64,000 bases of DNA from Mariniblastus sp964414815 (lineage in GTDB: Bacteria; Planctomycetota; Planctomycetia; Pirellulales; Pirellulaceae): contig CAYPXY010000022.1 of assembly GCA_964414815.1 (NCBI GenBank), positions 4,027 to 68,026 on the forward strand, written 5' to 3'. Shown one piece after another: positions 8,819 through 16,866 of the stretch (its first letter is position 1; each line of letters opens with the position of its first letter). Made by a program: the position numbers and the translations under genes. Under the pieces are notes generated by a model, which worked only from the letters and a program-made list of their open reading frames with translations, had not been told where the DNA came from and ran no database searches.

Positions 8819-9979
8819 ATGAATCGAAAACTACGTATGGGAATGGTCGGCGGTGGCCGGGGAGCTTTCATTGGCAGCGTTCACCGCATGGCGGCCACCC
8901 TTGACGGCCAAATAGAACTGGTGGCCGGAGCCTTTTCAGCGGATCCGGAAAAAAGCCGACAATCCGGTGCGGATCTTTTTCTCGATGCGTCGCGGGTGTA
9001 CGCCTCGTATCAGCAGATGGCCGATCGTGAAGCATCCCTGCCGCCCGACCAGCGGATTGACTTTGTCTCCATCGTCGTACGAAACGATTTGCACGCAGAG
9101 GTCGCTCAAACATTTCTTGCGGCGGGTTTTAATGTGATGTGCGAAAAGCCGCTGGCTCTTTCACTCCAGCAAGGAAAACAACTGGCCGATCTGGTTAAGA
9201 AATCCAAAAAAGTTTTTGCCCTGACGCATAACTACACCGGCTATCCGATGGTCAAGGAAGCCCGTGCCCTGGTGGCCGCGGGAAAACTGGGACGTATTCT
9301 CAAAATCGTGGTCGAGTACCCGCAGGGCTATGCGATTACGGCGCTGCAGGACGACGCCGATGGTTCCATCTCCAACTGGCGGATGGATCCGTCGATTTCG
9401 GGCGTGTCGAACTGTATCGGCGATATTGGATCGCACGCGGAAAATCTGGCTCGGTACATAACGGGTTTGAAGATCGATGAACTGGCGGCCGATTTGTCCA
9501 CCTTCATTCCCGGCCGGCCGCTTGATGATGACGGCAACATGCTGGTCCGGTACCACGGCGGCGCGAAAGGAGTTTTATATGCTTCCCAGATTTCAACCGG
9601 TGATGAAAACAATTTGAATATCAGAGTCTACGGAACGGAAGCGTCCCTCGAATGGCATCAGGAACACCCGAACGAACTGATCCTCAAGTTCGCCGATGCC
9701 CCGCGACAGATTCACCGGCGGGGAAACAGTTACAACGGAGCCGAATGTGCTAAGGCAACCCGGATCCCATTCGGCCATCCCGAAGCGTTTATCGAAGCAT
9801 TCGCAAATGTCTATCTGGGTGCCGCCGAAGCCATCCGCGACGAGGTATCGGGCCAGTTCGATCCATCAAAAAAATACGACTTTCCCAACATTGACGACGG
9901 CTTGACCGGGATGGCATTCATTGAAGCCGCCGTTCGATCATCAAAAAAGAACGCAGCCTGGGAAAAGGTTGAGGGATAA
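8819..9979 (+). CDS. Gfo/Idh/MocA-family oxidoreductase
   Basis: The 386-residue protein has an N-terminal Rossmann domain beginning GMVGGGRGAFIG (dinucleotide-binding loop) and the family hallmark CEKPLALS near residue 108, where the lysine is catalytic. A C-terminal alpha/beta domain contains GDIGSHAENLARYITG with the histidine typical of the active site. Such enzymes oxidise or reduce sugars and inositols with NAD(P). They are heavily amplified in planctomycetes. No sugar-pathway neighbours narrow the substrate. No signal peptide is present. Confidence 0.93.
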   Translation: MNRKLRMGMVGGGRGAFIGSVHRMAATLDGQIELVAGAFSADPEKSRQSGADLFLDASRVYASYQQMADREASLPPDQRIDFVSIVVRNDLHAEVAQTFLAAGFNVMCEKPLALSLQQGKQLADLVKKSKKVFALTHNYTGYPMVKEARALVAAGKLGRILKIVVEYPQGYAITALQDDADGSISNWRMDPSISGVSNCIGDIGSHAENLARYITGLKIDELAADLSTFIPGRPLDDDGNMLVRYHGGAKGVLYASQISTGDENNLNIRVYGTEASLEWHQEHPNELILKFADAPRQIHRRGNSYNGAECAKATRIPFGHPEAFIEAFANVYLGAAEAIRDEVSGQFDPSKKYDFPNIDDGLTGMAFIEAAVRSSKKNAAWEKVEG

Positions 9980-10067
9980 ACGGCTACATCCCTCCCCAAT
10001 TGCGTTATTTCCGCTATAATGGCGTCTCGTCCCCATTTGTTTCACTTCGAACAGGCCGAGCATCGCT

Positions 10068-11123
10068 ATGTGGAAATCATTTGAATTTTTGATCGTCGGG
10101 CAACAAGACCTGACCCCGGGCCAGATCTTGGCAATCGCCTTGATTTTGATTCTGGTCTTTTTCTCGTTCGTGGTCGCCGCGATCATGTTGTCCTATTTTC
10201 GCTGGTGGATTCAAGCCTTCTTTGCGCGGGCAAAAATCACGATGTGGGACTTGATCGGAATGTCATTCCGGAAGGTCAAGTCAAGCGTGATTGTTCCCAG
10301 TAAAATCATGGCGGTTCAAGCGGGCCTGGATGATCCCGAGATCACCACCAAGGCACTGGAGGCCCACTACCTTGCGGGAGGAAACGTTCCGCTCGTGATT
10401 CGGGCGTTGATTGCGGCGAACAAGGCGAAAACCATCAAGCTGAGCTTTCGTGAAGCTACGGCAATTGACTTGGCTGGCCGAAACGTACTCGAGGCGGTAC
10501 AAACCAGCGTCTATCCTCGCGTGATTGACTGTCCGCCGAAAGGAAGCAACCGCCGCACACTCGATGCGGTCGCAAAGGATGGAATTCAATTGATGGTTCG
10601 CGCTCGCGTGACCGTTCGCTCGAATCTGCAGCAGTTGATTGGTGGGGCCACCGAAGAAACGATTATCGCACGGGTCGGTGAAGGGATTGTGACGGCTATC
10701 GGCTCGGCGGAAAACCACAAAAAAGTGCTGGAAACTCCGGATATGATTTCGAAGACGGTATTGGCGCGACGTTTGGATTCTCAGACCGCGTTCGAAATTG
10801 TCTCGATCGACATTGCGGACATCACGGTGGGGGCCAACATTGGTGCTCGCCTACGGGCCGATCAGGCAGAAGCCGACACCCGCGTCGCCCGCGCCCGTGC
10901 TGAAGGTCGTCGCGCGATGGCGGTCGCTCAGGAGCAGGAAAACACCGCCAAAATCGAAGAAAGCAAGGCCAAACTGGTAGAGGCCGAAGCGGAAGTCCCC
11001 AACGCGATGGCAGATAGTTTTTCCTCGGGAAAACTCGGCATTCTGGACTATTTCAAGCTGCGGAACGTGCAAGCCGACACGGATATGAGAAAATCGATCT
11101 CGATCGCGGGAACCAAAGGCTGA
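10068..11123 (+). CDS. floA: Flotillin-like protein FloA
   Basis: This 351-residue protein has an N-terminal hydrophobic hairpin (about residues 17-45), then a SPFH-like domain with VPSKIMAVQAGLDDPEI and VRARVTVRSNLQQLIGGATEETIIARVGEGIV. The Ala/Glu-rich coiled tail (RADQAEADTRVARARAEGRR) and DYFKLRNVQADTDMRKSI are characteristic of FloA/YqfA. FloA anchors to the inner membrane and organises functional microdomains. In Bacillus it is linked to an NfeD protein; here no nfeD is adjacent, and a small hypothetical gene follows after 32 bp. Confidence 0.95.
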   Translation: MWKSFEFLIVGQQDLTPGQILAIALILILVFFSFVVAAIMLSYFRWWIQAFFARAKITMWDLIGMSFRKVKSSVIVPSKIMAVQAGLDDPEITTKALEAHYLAGGNVPLVIRALIAANKAKTIKLSFREATAIDLAGRNVLEAVQTSVYPRVIDCPPKGSNRRTLDAVAKDGIQLMVRARVTVRSNLQQLIGGATEETIIARVGEGIVTAIGSAENHKKVLETPDMISKTVLARRLDSQTAFEIVSIDIADITVGANIGARLRADQAEADTRVARARAEGRRAMAVAQEQENTAKIEESKAKLVEAEAEVPNAMADSFSSGKLGILDYFKLRNVQADTDMRKSISIAGTKG

Positions 11124-11155
11124 TTCATTGTTGAAAAGCAGAGGGTCATTGATTT

Positions 11156-11683
11156 ATGGCACGTGACATTGAAGAATTTCTTCGCAAGGCGGCCGAGCGA
11201 CGATTGCAGCAGAAGCAAGGCGGCGGGGCACCGCCGCCCTCCCAACCTGCATCGAGTGAGCCTCGCCGTCGCATCGAGCCTGCACGAGTGGACGACTACG
11301 AAGTCGTCGATGATGTAGAAATTGTCGATGAGGGAACAGCCCGCTCCAAAAATTCCGGTGGACGTAAACCTCTAACCACCGGCCCGGTCACGGTTGCCGA
11401 ACATGTGCAACAGCATCTCGATACCTCCGGGATTCGAGAAAAAACAAAGCAGCTCGGCAGCCAAGTCGCAGCCGTCAAGGAAAAATTCGAATCGAAAGTT
11501 CATCAAAACCTCGACCGGGATATCTGTGAGGTCGATGATTCGCCCTTGGTTGAAGATCATCGTAGAAAATCTCCCGAAAACCAGCTTGCGATTCAGCTCA
11601 AAAACATGCTGGCCCAACCGGAGACGATTGCTCAAGCGATTCTGATTTCAGAGATTCTCAAGCGACCCGATTTTGCCGACTAG
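11156..11683 (+). CDS. Hypothetical protein downstream of floA
   Basis: The 175-residue product is not a named family that I recognise. It starts MARDIEEFLRKAAERRLQQKQ, a charged helix, then has a Pro-rich linker and an acidic repeat-like stretch (VDDYEVVDDVEIVDEG). The C-terminal segment is PENQLAIQLKNMLAQPETIAQAILISEILKRP, another predicted helix. There is no signal peptide or membrane span. The 32-bp spacing to floA suggests co-transcription and perhaps a soluble partner for the flotillin scaffold; this is inference from position only. Confidence 0.75.
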   Translation: MARDIEEFLRKAAERRLQQKQGGGAPPPSQPASSEPRRRIEPARVDDYEVVDDVEIVDEGTARSKNSGGRKPLTTGPVTVAEHVQQHLDTSGIREKTKQLGSQVAAVKEKFESKVHQNLDRDICEVDDSPLVEDHRRKSPENQLAIQLKNMLAQPETIAQAILISEILKRPDFAD

Positions 11684-11734
11684 TCGTGATTCGAAACCTA
11701 TATTTGCAAGACGAACAACAACCCCCAGCCATCC

Positions 11735-12703
11735 GTGTCATCTCTTCCGGTCATTACCACACCCGCCCAACCAGCCGAATCGACTCTCCCCGCAGGCGGA
11801 GCTTGTGGTGGCGGATCATCGCTGTACGAACTGGGAAATGACGATTCCAGCCGGCGGTTGCCCAAATGGCTCAAACGAAACGTTCCACTGGGGCAACAAG
11901 TTCACTCGACCACCAAGTTGCTGCAGGAACTGAGACTTGAAACGGTTTGCGAGAATGCGAAGTGTCCTAACCGGATGGAATGTTACTCGCAACAGACCGC
12001 CACTTTCATGATACTGGGCAATGTCTGTACTCGTCCGTGCGGATTTTGTGCGGTCGGACGTGGACGGCCGGAGGCGCTGGAGCTTGATGAACCCGAACGG
12101 CTGGCCGAAGCGGCGTTTCGGTTGGGGCTCAGGCACGTGGTGATTACCTCCGTAACTCGCGATGACTTGCCGGACGGGGGTGCCGATCATTTCTACCAAT
12201 GCGTTCTGGCCGTTCGTACTCGAACGGGTGCCAGCGTCGAAGTATTGACCCCTGACTTTGTGGGGAACAAGCTGGCTCTCAAACGAGTGGTCGACGCGGC
12301 GCCGGAAGTGTTCAATCACAATGTCGAAACGGTTCCGCGACTCTACCGGCGTGTGCGGGGGCCCAAGTCGGATTATTACTGGACCCGCGAATTGCTGCGA
12401 CAGGTCAAAGAATGGAATCCGCAAATCAAGACCAAGTCGGGATTGATGTTGGGGCTGGGCGAGACGACGGAAGAGGTAATGGAAGTGTTGTGCGACCTGC
12501 GAGATGCGGGATGCGATTTCCTGACCTTGGGACAGTATCTCAAACCGTCCACCGATCGCTACTTGCCGGTCGTTCGCTATGTCCACCCCGACGAATTCGC
12601 GTGGCTGGGCGAAAAAGCCAAGCAACTCGGTTTTGTCAAAGTTGCCAGCGGCCCGTTCGTGCGAAGCAGTTACCATGCCCGGGATATGGCAGAAAGTTTC
12701 TAG
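11735..12703 (+). CDS. lipA: Lipoyl synthase
   Basis: The 322-residue radical-SAM enzyme inserts two sulfurs into octanoyl-lipoyl domains. The auxiliary [4Fe-4S] cluster cysteines are Cys72, Cys77 and Cys83 (CENAKCPNRMEC). The SAM cluster cysteines are Cys98, Cys102 and Cys105 (CTRPCGFC). The C-terminal RSSYHA supplies the serine ligand of the auxiliary cluster. The GTG start at 11735 is chosen as the first start in the frame; a later start would be close to the conserved KWLKRNVP region, so it is not certain. thiS and thiG follow, giving a cluster of sulfur-insertion functions. Confidence 0.96.
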   Translation: MSSLPVITTPAQPAESTLPAGGACGGGSSLYELGNDDSSRRLPKWLKRNVPLGQQVHSTTKLLQELRLETVCENAKCPNRMECYSQQTATFMILGNVCTRPCGFCAVGRGRPEALELDEPERLAEAAFRLGLRHVVITSVTRDDLPDGGADHFYQCVLAVRTRTGASVEVLTPDFVGNKLALKRVVDAAPEVFNHNVETVPRLYRRVRGPKSDYYWTRELLRQVKEWNPQIKTKSGLMLGLGETTEEVMEVLCDLRDAGCDFLTLGQYLKPSTDRYLPVVRYVHPDEFAWLGEKAKQLGFVKVASGPFVRSSYHARDMAESF

Positions 12704-12736
12704 GGTTTTCATAACCACCCACTCTGGCCCCTCCCC

Positions 12737-12946
12737 ATGAATACCATTCTAATCCTGGTCAACGGCGAGCCTATCAGCACTCAGGAAAGCAGTTCAATTG
12801 CTGATTTGCTGGTACAGTTGAATATTCGATCCAAGGCGATTGCGGTGGAGCTCAATGAGGTCGTCCAGCCGTCTGATCAGTTTGCGAGACAACAATTACA
12901 AGCAAACGATTCGCTTGAAATCGTGACCTTGGCGGGAGGAGGCTAG
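12737..12946 (+). CDS. thiS: Sulfur carrier protein ThiS
   Basis: This is a 69-residue ubiquitin-fold protein ending in LAGGG. In the family the terminal Gly-Gly is adenylated by ThiF and converted to a thiocarboxylate, which donates sulfur to thiazole synthase. The N-terminal NTILILVNGEP strand and the SIADLLVQLNI helix are typical. The gene is followed 9 bp later by thiG, the enzyme it serves. No thiF, thiH or thiO lies nearby. Confidence 0.94.
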   Translation: MNTILILVNGEPISTQESSSIADLLVQLNIRSKAIAVELNEVVQPSDQFARQQLQANDSLEIVTLAGGG

Positions 12947-12955
12947 AGACAGTCA

Positions 12956-13804
12956 ATGCGTGAATCGGAATCACTTCCCGATCTGGGCTTCATTCAAGTC
13001 GGCCGCTACCAAGTCGGCAGCCGGTTGATACTGGGGTCGGGAAAATATGAATCGTTTGAAGTCATGCAGCAGTCGATCGAGACATCGGAAACGCAGTGCG
13101 TGACGATTGCCGTTCGCCGGGAAAAACTGCATGACAGTTCGGGACGCAACATCCTTGACTACCTTGACTTGAACAAAGTTCGACTGCTTCCAAATACCGC
13201 TGGCTGTTACGATGCCGAGACAGCAGTTCGCTGCGCTCGAATGGGGCGCGAAATCTTGCGAGGGCTGGAGCACGATGGTGCCGACTGGGTCAAGCTGGAA
13301 GTACTCGGCGATAGCCGTACGCTGCTGCCCAATCCGCTGGAGACATTGAGGGCCACTGAAAAACTGGTCGCGGAAGGTTTCGATGTTCTTTGCTACACCA
13401 GCGATGATCCGATTGTGGCGCGACAACTCAAGGAAGCCGGTGCCGCGAGCGTGATGCCAGCCGGCAGTCCGATCGGATCGGGACTGGGCATTTTGAACGC
13501 CAACAACATGCGCATCATTCTGGATGATTTGAAGCGAGACGATCCGCACTATCCGGTTATCCTCGACGCAGGAGTGGGAACTGCTAGCGACGTGGCGATC
13601 GCCATGGAGACTGGTTTTGACGCTGTTTTGCTCAATTCAGCGGTTGCAATGGCAAAAAATCCAATTACGATGGCTTTCGCCATGAAATTGGCTGTGGAAG
13701 CTGGTCGAATAGCTTATCTAAGCGGCCGAATTGGCAAATCGCGATTCGGCTCGGCCAGCAGCCCTGAAATTGGCGTCATTTCCAAAAGAAATACTGTGAA
13801 ATAA
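12956..13804 (+). CDS. thiG: Thiazole synthase
   Basis: The 282-residue TIM-barrel enzyme condenses 1-deoxyxylulose 5-phosphate with dehydroglycine and ThiS thiocarboxylate to build the thiamine thiazole. Diagnostic segments are LILGSGKYESFEVM (about residues 22-35), LLPNTAGCYDAETAVRCARM, VKLEVLGD and DAGVGTASDVAIAMETGFDAVLLNSAVA. The ATG at 12956 lies 9 bp after thiS, so the two are almost certainly one operon. The C-terminus ends in a short extra tail. Confidence 0.96.
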   Translation: MRESESLPDLGFIQVGRYQVGSRLILGSGKYESFEVMQQSIETSETQCVTIAVRREKLHDSSGRNILDYLDLNKVRLLPNTAGCYDAETAVRCARMGREILRGLEHDGADWVKLEVLGDSRTLLPNPLETLRATEKLVAEGFDVLCYTSDDPIVARQLKEAGAASVMPAGSPIGSGLGILNANNMRIILDDLKRDDPHYPVILDAGVGTASDVAIAMETGFDAVLLNSAVAMAKNPITMAFAMKLAVEAGRIAYLSGRIGKSRFGSASSPEIGVISKRNTVK

Positions 13805-13894
13805 AACACAGAACATCACAGAATGTGCCGCCTTTAGTGGCTTTTCCAACTTACTAGTCTTTCCCGATTTTTCCGCATTGAACCGTAAAAATCC

Positions 13895-13924
13895 TTGACA
13901 CGGGCGGGGCAGGCTAGTAATAAT
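13895..13924 (+). promoter_or_regulatory. strong sigma70-like promoter for secreted Gly/Cys-rich protein
   Basis: A perfect TTGACA at 13895-13900 is followed by an 18-bp spacer and AATAAT at 13919-13924 (5 of 6 to TATAAT). It is about 87 bp upstream of the translation start at 14011, and is among the best consensus promoters in the window. Confidence 0.65.
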
Positions 13925-14010
13925 AGTGGCTGGTAGTCGTGGGGATACTCTCGACGATCCTCCTATTGAACATGAGTTACGATCTCGGTTATTGCATCAC
14001 GGTGAGAAAT

Positions 14011-15165
14011 ATGAAAAAAGAATTTAAAGGTTTTCGAGCATTTGCGTTGTTGGCAGTGCTCCCATTGGTAGCAACGGCTGCGGCATCCGCCCAACAGTGG
14101 ATGACGGAAAATAGCCCCATCGGGTCGGCACCGACGCTTGCCGCTGCGACCACGAAAGCAGCCCCATCCCAGCGGATGCATACGATTGCGCTGAATCAAT
14201 CGGGAGCCGTGGAAGGCCGAGTGGCTGCATTTGACCGTGCCACCAACGAATTGGGGGGGTTGAAAAGCCAACGAGTGTTCTTCGTGAAAGATGGCGTGGT
14301 CGCCAACGAAACCATGACAGCGGCTGACGGATCGTTTGTGATCGATGGCCTTGCTGAAGGCACCTACTCGTTTGTTGCAACGGGAGACGCCGGTTTCGCA
14401 GCTTATGGTGTTCAAGTCGTTGCTGAAGGAAAATCCAATGGCAACAACATTATGGAAGCAGCTGCAGTTTCGCCGGACACAAGCCTGATCCAGGGAATTT
14501 TGGCGGATCAATTGCCAGCTCAGGTTTCAGCAGCGATCGAAGCTTCTGCTGAAACGTTTGAAGGCATTTTGGCTGGTTCTAACCGAGTTCAATTGCAAAA
14601 CAAGCAACTCAAAGGTCGCTTGACCGCGTTGATCGGTGGCAACGATCTGCTGGAAGGAACGACCGTTCACTTGATCCAAAATGGCAAAGAAGTTGCCGAA
14701 GTCGTCGTTGACAATGCAGGCGATTTCGTGGTTAGCAATCTTGAGTCTGGCGTTTATGAGTTTATCGCATCGGGCAAAGCTGGTTTCGCAGCCGTCAGCT
14801 TCGAGGCAGTAGAAGTTGCCGCAGTAGACACCGATGAAATGGCTGTCTCCCTGCAAGAATACGCCGACAGCGATATGCTGGAAGTAGGCTTGGCCGGGTT
14901 CCAGGACTTTGGCGTTGTATCGGATGCCGTGACTTATGGCGGTGGCGACTTCAGCGGTGGCTGTGGGTTGGAGTGTGCAGGTGACAACTTCGCTTGCGGC
15001 GGTGCTATGGGCGGCTCGTGTGGCGCATGTGGGGGTGGCTCAGGTGGTGGTATTGGTGGCCGATTGCTTGGCGGACGCGGATTCGGGCGATTCCTGTTGC
15101 TCGGTGCAGCCGTCGCAATTCCACTGGCTGTGAGCAATCCTTCAGCTAAGTCCCCTAAGGGATAA
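14011..15165 (+). CDS. Secreted protein with two carboxypeptidase-regulatory-like repeats and a Gly/Cys-rich C-terminus
   Basis: Starting at the ATG at 14011 gives a 384-residue protein with a clean signal peptide (MKKEFKGFRAFALLAVLPLV, predicted to end at ASA-QQ). An upstream in-frame start would bury that signal. Two similar beta domains follow, one with VFFVKDGVVANETMTAADGSFVIDGL and one with VHLIQNGKEVAEVVVDNAGDFVVSNL, each ending in a GxYxFxAxGxAGFAA motif. The C-terminus has a Gly-rich stretch with clustered cysteines (SGGCGLECAGDNFACGG) and a final hydrophobic helix, FLLLGAAVAIPLAV. It is likely exported, perhaps envelope-anchored. Function is unknown. A strong promoter precedes it and a terminator follows. 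Confidence 0.85.
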   Translation: MKKEFKGFRAFALLAVLPLVATAAASAQQWMTENSPIGSAPTLAAATTKAAPSQRMHTIALNQSGAVEGRVAAFDRATNELGGLKSQRVFFVKDGVVANETMTAADGSFVIDGLAEGTYSFVATGDAGFAAYGVQVVAEGKSNGNNIMEAAAVSPDTSLIQGILADQLPAQVSAAIEASAETFEGILAGSNRVQLQNKQLKGRLTALIGGNDLLEGTTVHLIQNGKEVAEVVVDNAGDFVVSNLESGVYEFIASGKAGFAAVSFEAVEVAAVDTDEMAVSLQEYADSDMLEVGLAGFQDFGVVSDAVTYGGGDFSGGCGLECAGDNFACGGAMGGSCGACGGGSGGGIGGRLLGGRGFGRFLLLGAAVAIPLAVSNPSAKSPKG

Positions 15166-15213
15166 GGGATGCCCTAGTTCATAGGAAAGCCCAAGATAAC
15201 TAAGTTCAATAGC

Positions 15214-15242
15214 AGCCCGCTGAGTGATCAGCGGGCTTTTTT
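15214..15242 (+). terminator. Rho-independent terminator
   Basis: A perfect 10-bp stem (AGCCCGCTGA / TCAGCGGGCT, 15214-15223 and 15228-15237) with a 4-nt loop runs into six T residues, 49 bp after the stop codon of the upstream secreted-protein gene. Confidence 0.92.
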
Positions 15243-15327
15243 GTGCATCTCTTGGTACGCTGAAACAAGCAGACGCTGAAGAACATTGGATGCAAACCGT
15301 ACCTGACTTCGGTTGATCGAAACTGGA

Positions 15328-16128
15328 TCACCGCGTCGTCTTGTCAGTTCGTACCAGCCGATGGAGTGGCACGAAATACTTGTGATAGGTTTTCCCATCG
15401 CTATAGGGGGTCCCCTGCGCCGCTGGAACGAGAACCGTAGCTCGCTTGGAAATGCGATTGACGACCCCACTCAACCGTCGTCCCTCGAAATCAAATGAGA
15501 CCGAGTCTCCAACGGCGATCCCAAGCTGCTTGTACGCCACCTCGCGGGGTGTCAGCATTCGATGCTTGGTTTCTGTATGGGCGAAAAGCCGATGAGCGAT
15601 TTGCCGGAACCGGTTTGCCGAACAACTGGAATCATTCCACAGCAACAACTCAACCAGGTGAATCATCTCGTGCTCCATGATGCGCTGCATCGCCTCCAGG
15701 CGATTGCTGCAAAGCCGGCCTCCCACGATGGCCGTCGACTCAAGCTGGAATGTCTTGAACAGTGGTGTCGTCGCGATGGCAATCTCAAAACGGGGCCGCT
15801 CCCCCCGGACGAATGCCTGCCGAGTCGTCGTGCCGCCGGTTGAGGTCATACGGGTGGACAGCCGAAATCGAAGCGGACGTGACGATTCCTGCTCACAAAC
15901 CGGAGCAATCTTTCCGCCAAAGAACTGTTCATCAATGGCGTGAAACAGCAACCCCAGGTCTTCGTTCGAAATGGATCTGAAATTAGGCTCATTGAGGTTT
16001 CGCGAACTCTTCAATAACTGGCTGCTGACCGCACGGTTTCGCTTCTCGATTTCCTGCTGCGTGAGAACCCGCCGAGTTACGATTTCCAGTAGCTGGCTCT
16101 TGTGGTTTTCTGGGGAACGAGAAGGCAT
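15328..16128 (-). CDS. SprT-like zinc metalloprotease-fold protein
   Basis: The 266-residue protein contains HEMIH at residues 153-157, the zinc-binding HExxH helix of SprT-like proteins, with the preceding ETHNRLEAMQRIM-type helix and a later cluster TETKHRM. The N-terminal part includes FHAIDEQFFGGKI, typical of SprT domain starts. The C-terminal ~60 residues form a small beta domain (GDSVSFDFEGRRLSGVVNRISKRATVLVP). SprT-family proteins include the DNA-protein crosslink protease Spartan and a poorly understood bacterial group. No signal peptide is present. Proteolysis is inferred from the motif. Confidence 0.85.
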   Translation of the reverse strand: MPSRSPENHKSQLLEIVTRRVLTQQEIEKRNRAVSSQLLKSSRNLNEPNFRSISNEDLGLLFHAIDEQFFGGKIAPVCEQESSRPLRFRLSTRMTSTGGTTTRQAFVRGERPRFEIAIATTPLFKTFQLESTAIVGGRLCSNRLEAMQRIMEHEMIHLVELLLWNDSSCSANRFRQIAHRLFAHTETKHRMLTPREVAYKQLGIAVGDSVSFDFEGRRLSGVVNRISKRATVLVPAAQGTPYSDGKTYHKYFVPLHRLVRTDKTTR

Positions 16129-16138
16129 TGGAGAGTTT

Positions 16139-16260
16139 TAAGGTGTTGTCCCGAAATAAATTCCTGGTTTTATCAATGCCCATCATAACCCGAAGCGTAA
16201 GCGAGGGACCACTCCAGCTTGGCCAGGCCGTCACTCGCTTACGCTTTTTTGAAGTTGCGC
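16139..16260. repeat. dispersed palindromic repeat (GAAGCGTAAGCGAGGG family, copy 2)
   Basis: Hairpin arms 16193-16209 and 16230-16246 differ at one pair and are followed by T6 (16245-16250). Flanking similarity to the copy at 40676-40787 begins with a GTCC(C/T)GAAATAA block and ends with GAAGTTGCGC, so the repeat unit is about 115-120 bp. Confidence 0.88.
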
Positions 16261-16383
16261 TTTTGCTGCCCCCAAAAGATCAACCACTAAATAAGCACCC
16301 TAATCACCAACCACCGCTAGCAGAAAGACTCCCTTTCCCGATGTTTTTCAAGTGATTCTCGCAATTCAGCCGAGAAACACCAA

Positions 16384-16430
16384 ATACAACATTTAGTGTT
16401 GACAGATCAAAAAGTGTCGATATATTGGGG
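16384..16430 (+). promoter_or_regulatory. nrdAB promoter overlapped by two NrdR-box-like sites
   Basis: TTGACA (16399-16404), a 16-bp spacer and TATATT (16421-16426) form a good promoter. Site 1 (16384-16399, ATACAACATTTAGTGT) matches 13 of 16 positions of the NrdR consensus ACACWATATATWGTGT and touches the -35. Site 2 (16415-16430, TGTCGATATATTGGGG) matches 10 of 16 and covers the -10. They are 31 bp apart, three helical turns, as in known NrdR operators. NrdR is an ATP/dATP-sensing repressor of RNR genes; its gene is not in this window. Confidence 0.7.
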
Positions 16431-16866
16431 TTTCTTAATGAATGGATGCTAGCAAGCTCCTGACCATGACACCCTCTGTCCCGTCAGCTCTGCGGCGAGA
16501 ATTGTGGGAAATCAGGTTTGTCAATCCAATAAGGCAATCTTGAGCGTGGTCGACGGCTGGGACGTATTCGTCCATTTGTTGAGGCAGGATTTAAAGAAGG
16601 TTCACTCGACGACACAACTTGCGCTATTTTCTTGTTTTCTGAATTCACTTTCGGTACGGATGCCATCTGTCGCCGCGATCAATCGTAGCGATTCTTCATT
16701 CCGCACCCGAACGGGTCATAGGGATTTTCTTTGAGTTTTTAAGTTGTCCACCTGAGCTGTTTCAAGCGGTTGGCAGTGTGGAAAGTGTGACAAGAGACGG
16801 GTGAAAACAGGTTTCGTGGTTGAAACTGGCCCGTCACGGAACAATTATTGATAGGAACGCGACGGA
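16431..16866 (+). other. long nrdA 5' leader without a gene
   Basis: If transcription starts near 16433, about 430 nt precede the nrdA ATG. Inspection found no cobalamin riboswitch core, no terminator hairpin with a T-tract and no convincing ORF. A second promoter nearer the gene is possible. Confidence 0.4.

Noticed and set aside
12704..12955. Thiamine pyrophosphate riboswitch near thiS
   Set aside because: No CTGAGA/THI-box core upstream of thiS or thiG, and the gaps are too short.
16431..16866. Cobalamin riboswitch in the nrdA leader
   Set aside because: The conserved B12-box (GCCACTG) and core were not found; the gene is class I, not B12-dependent.
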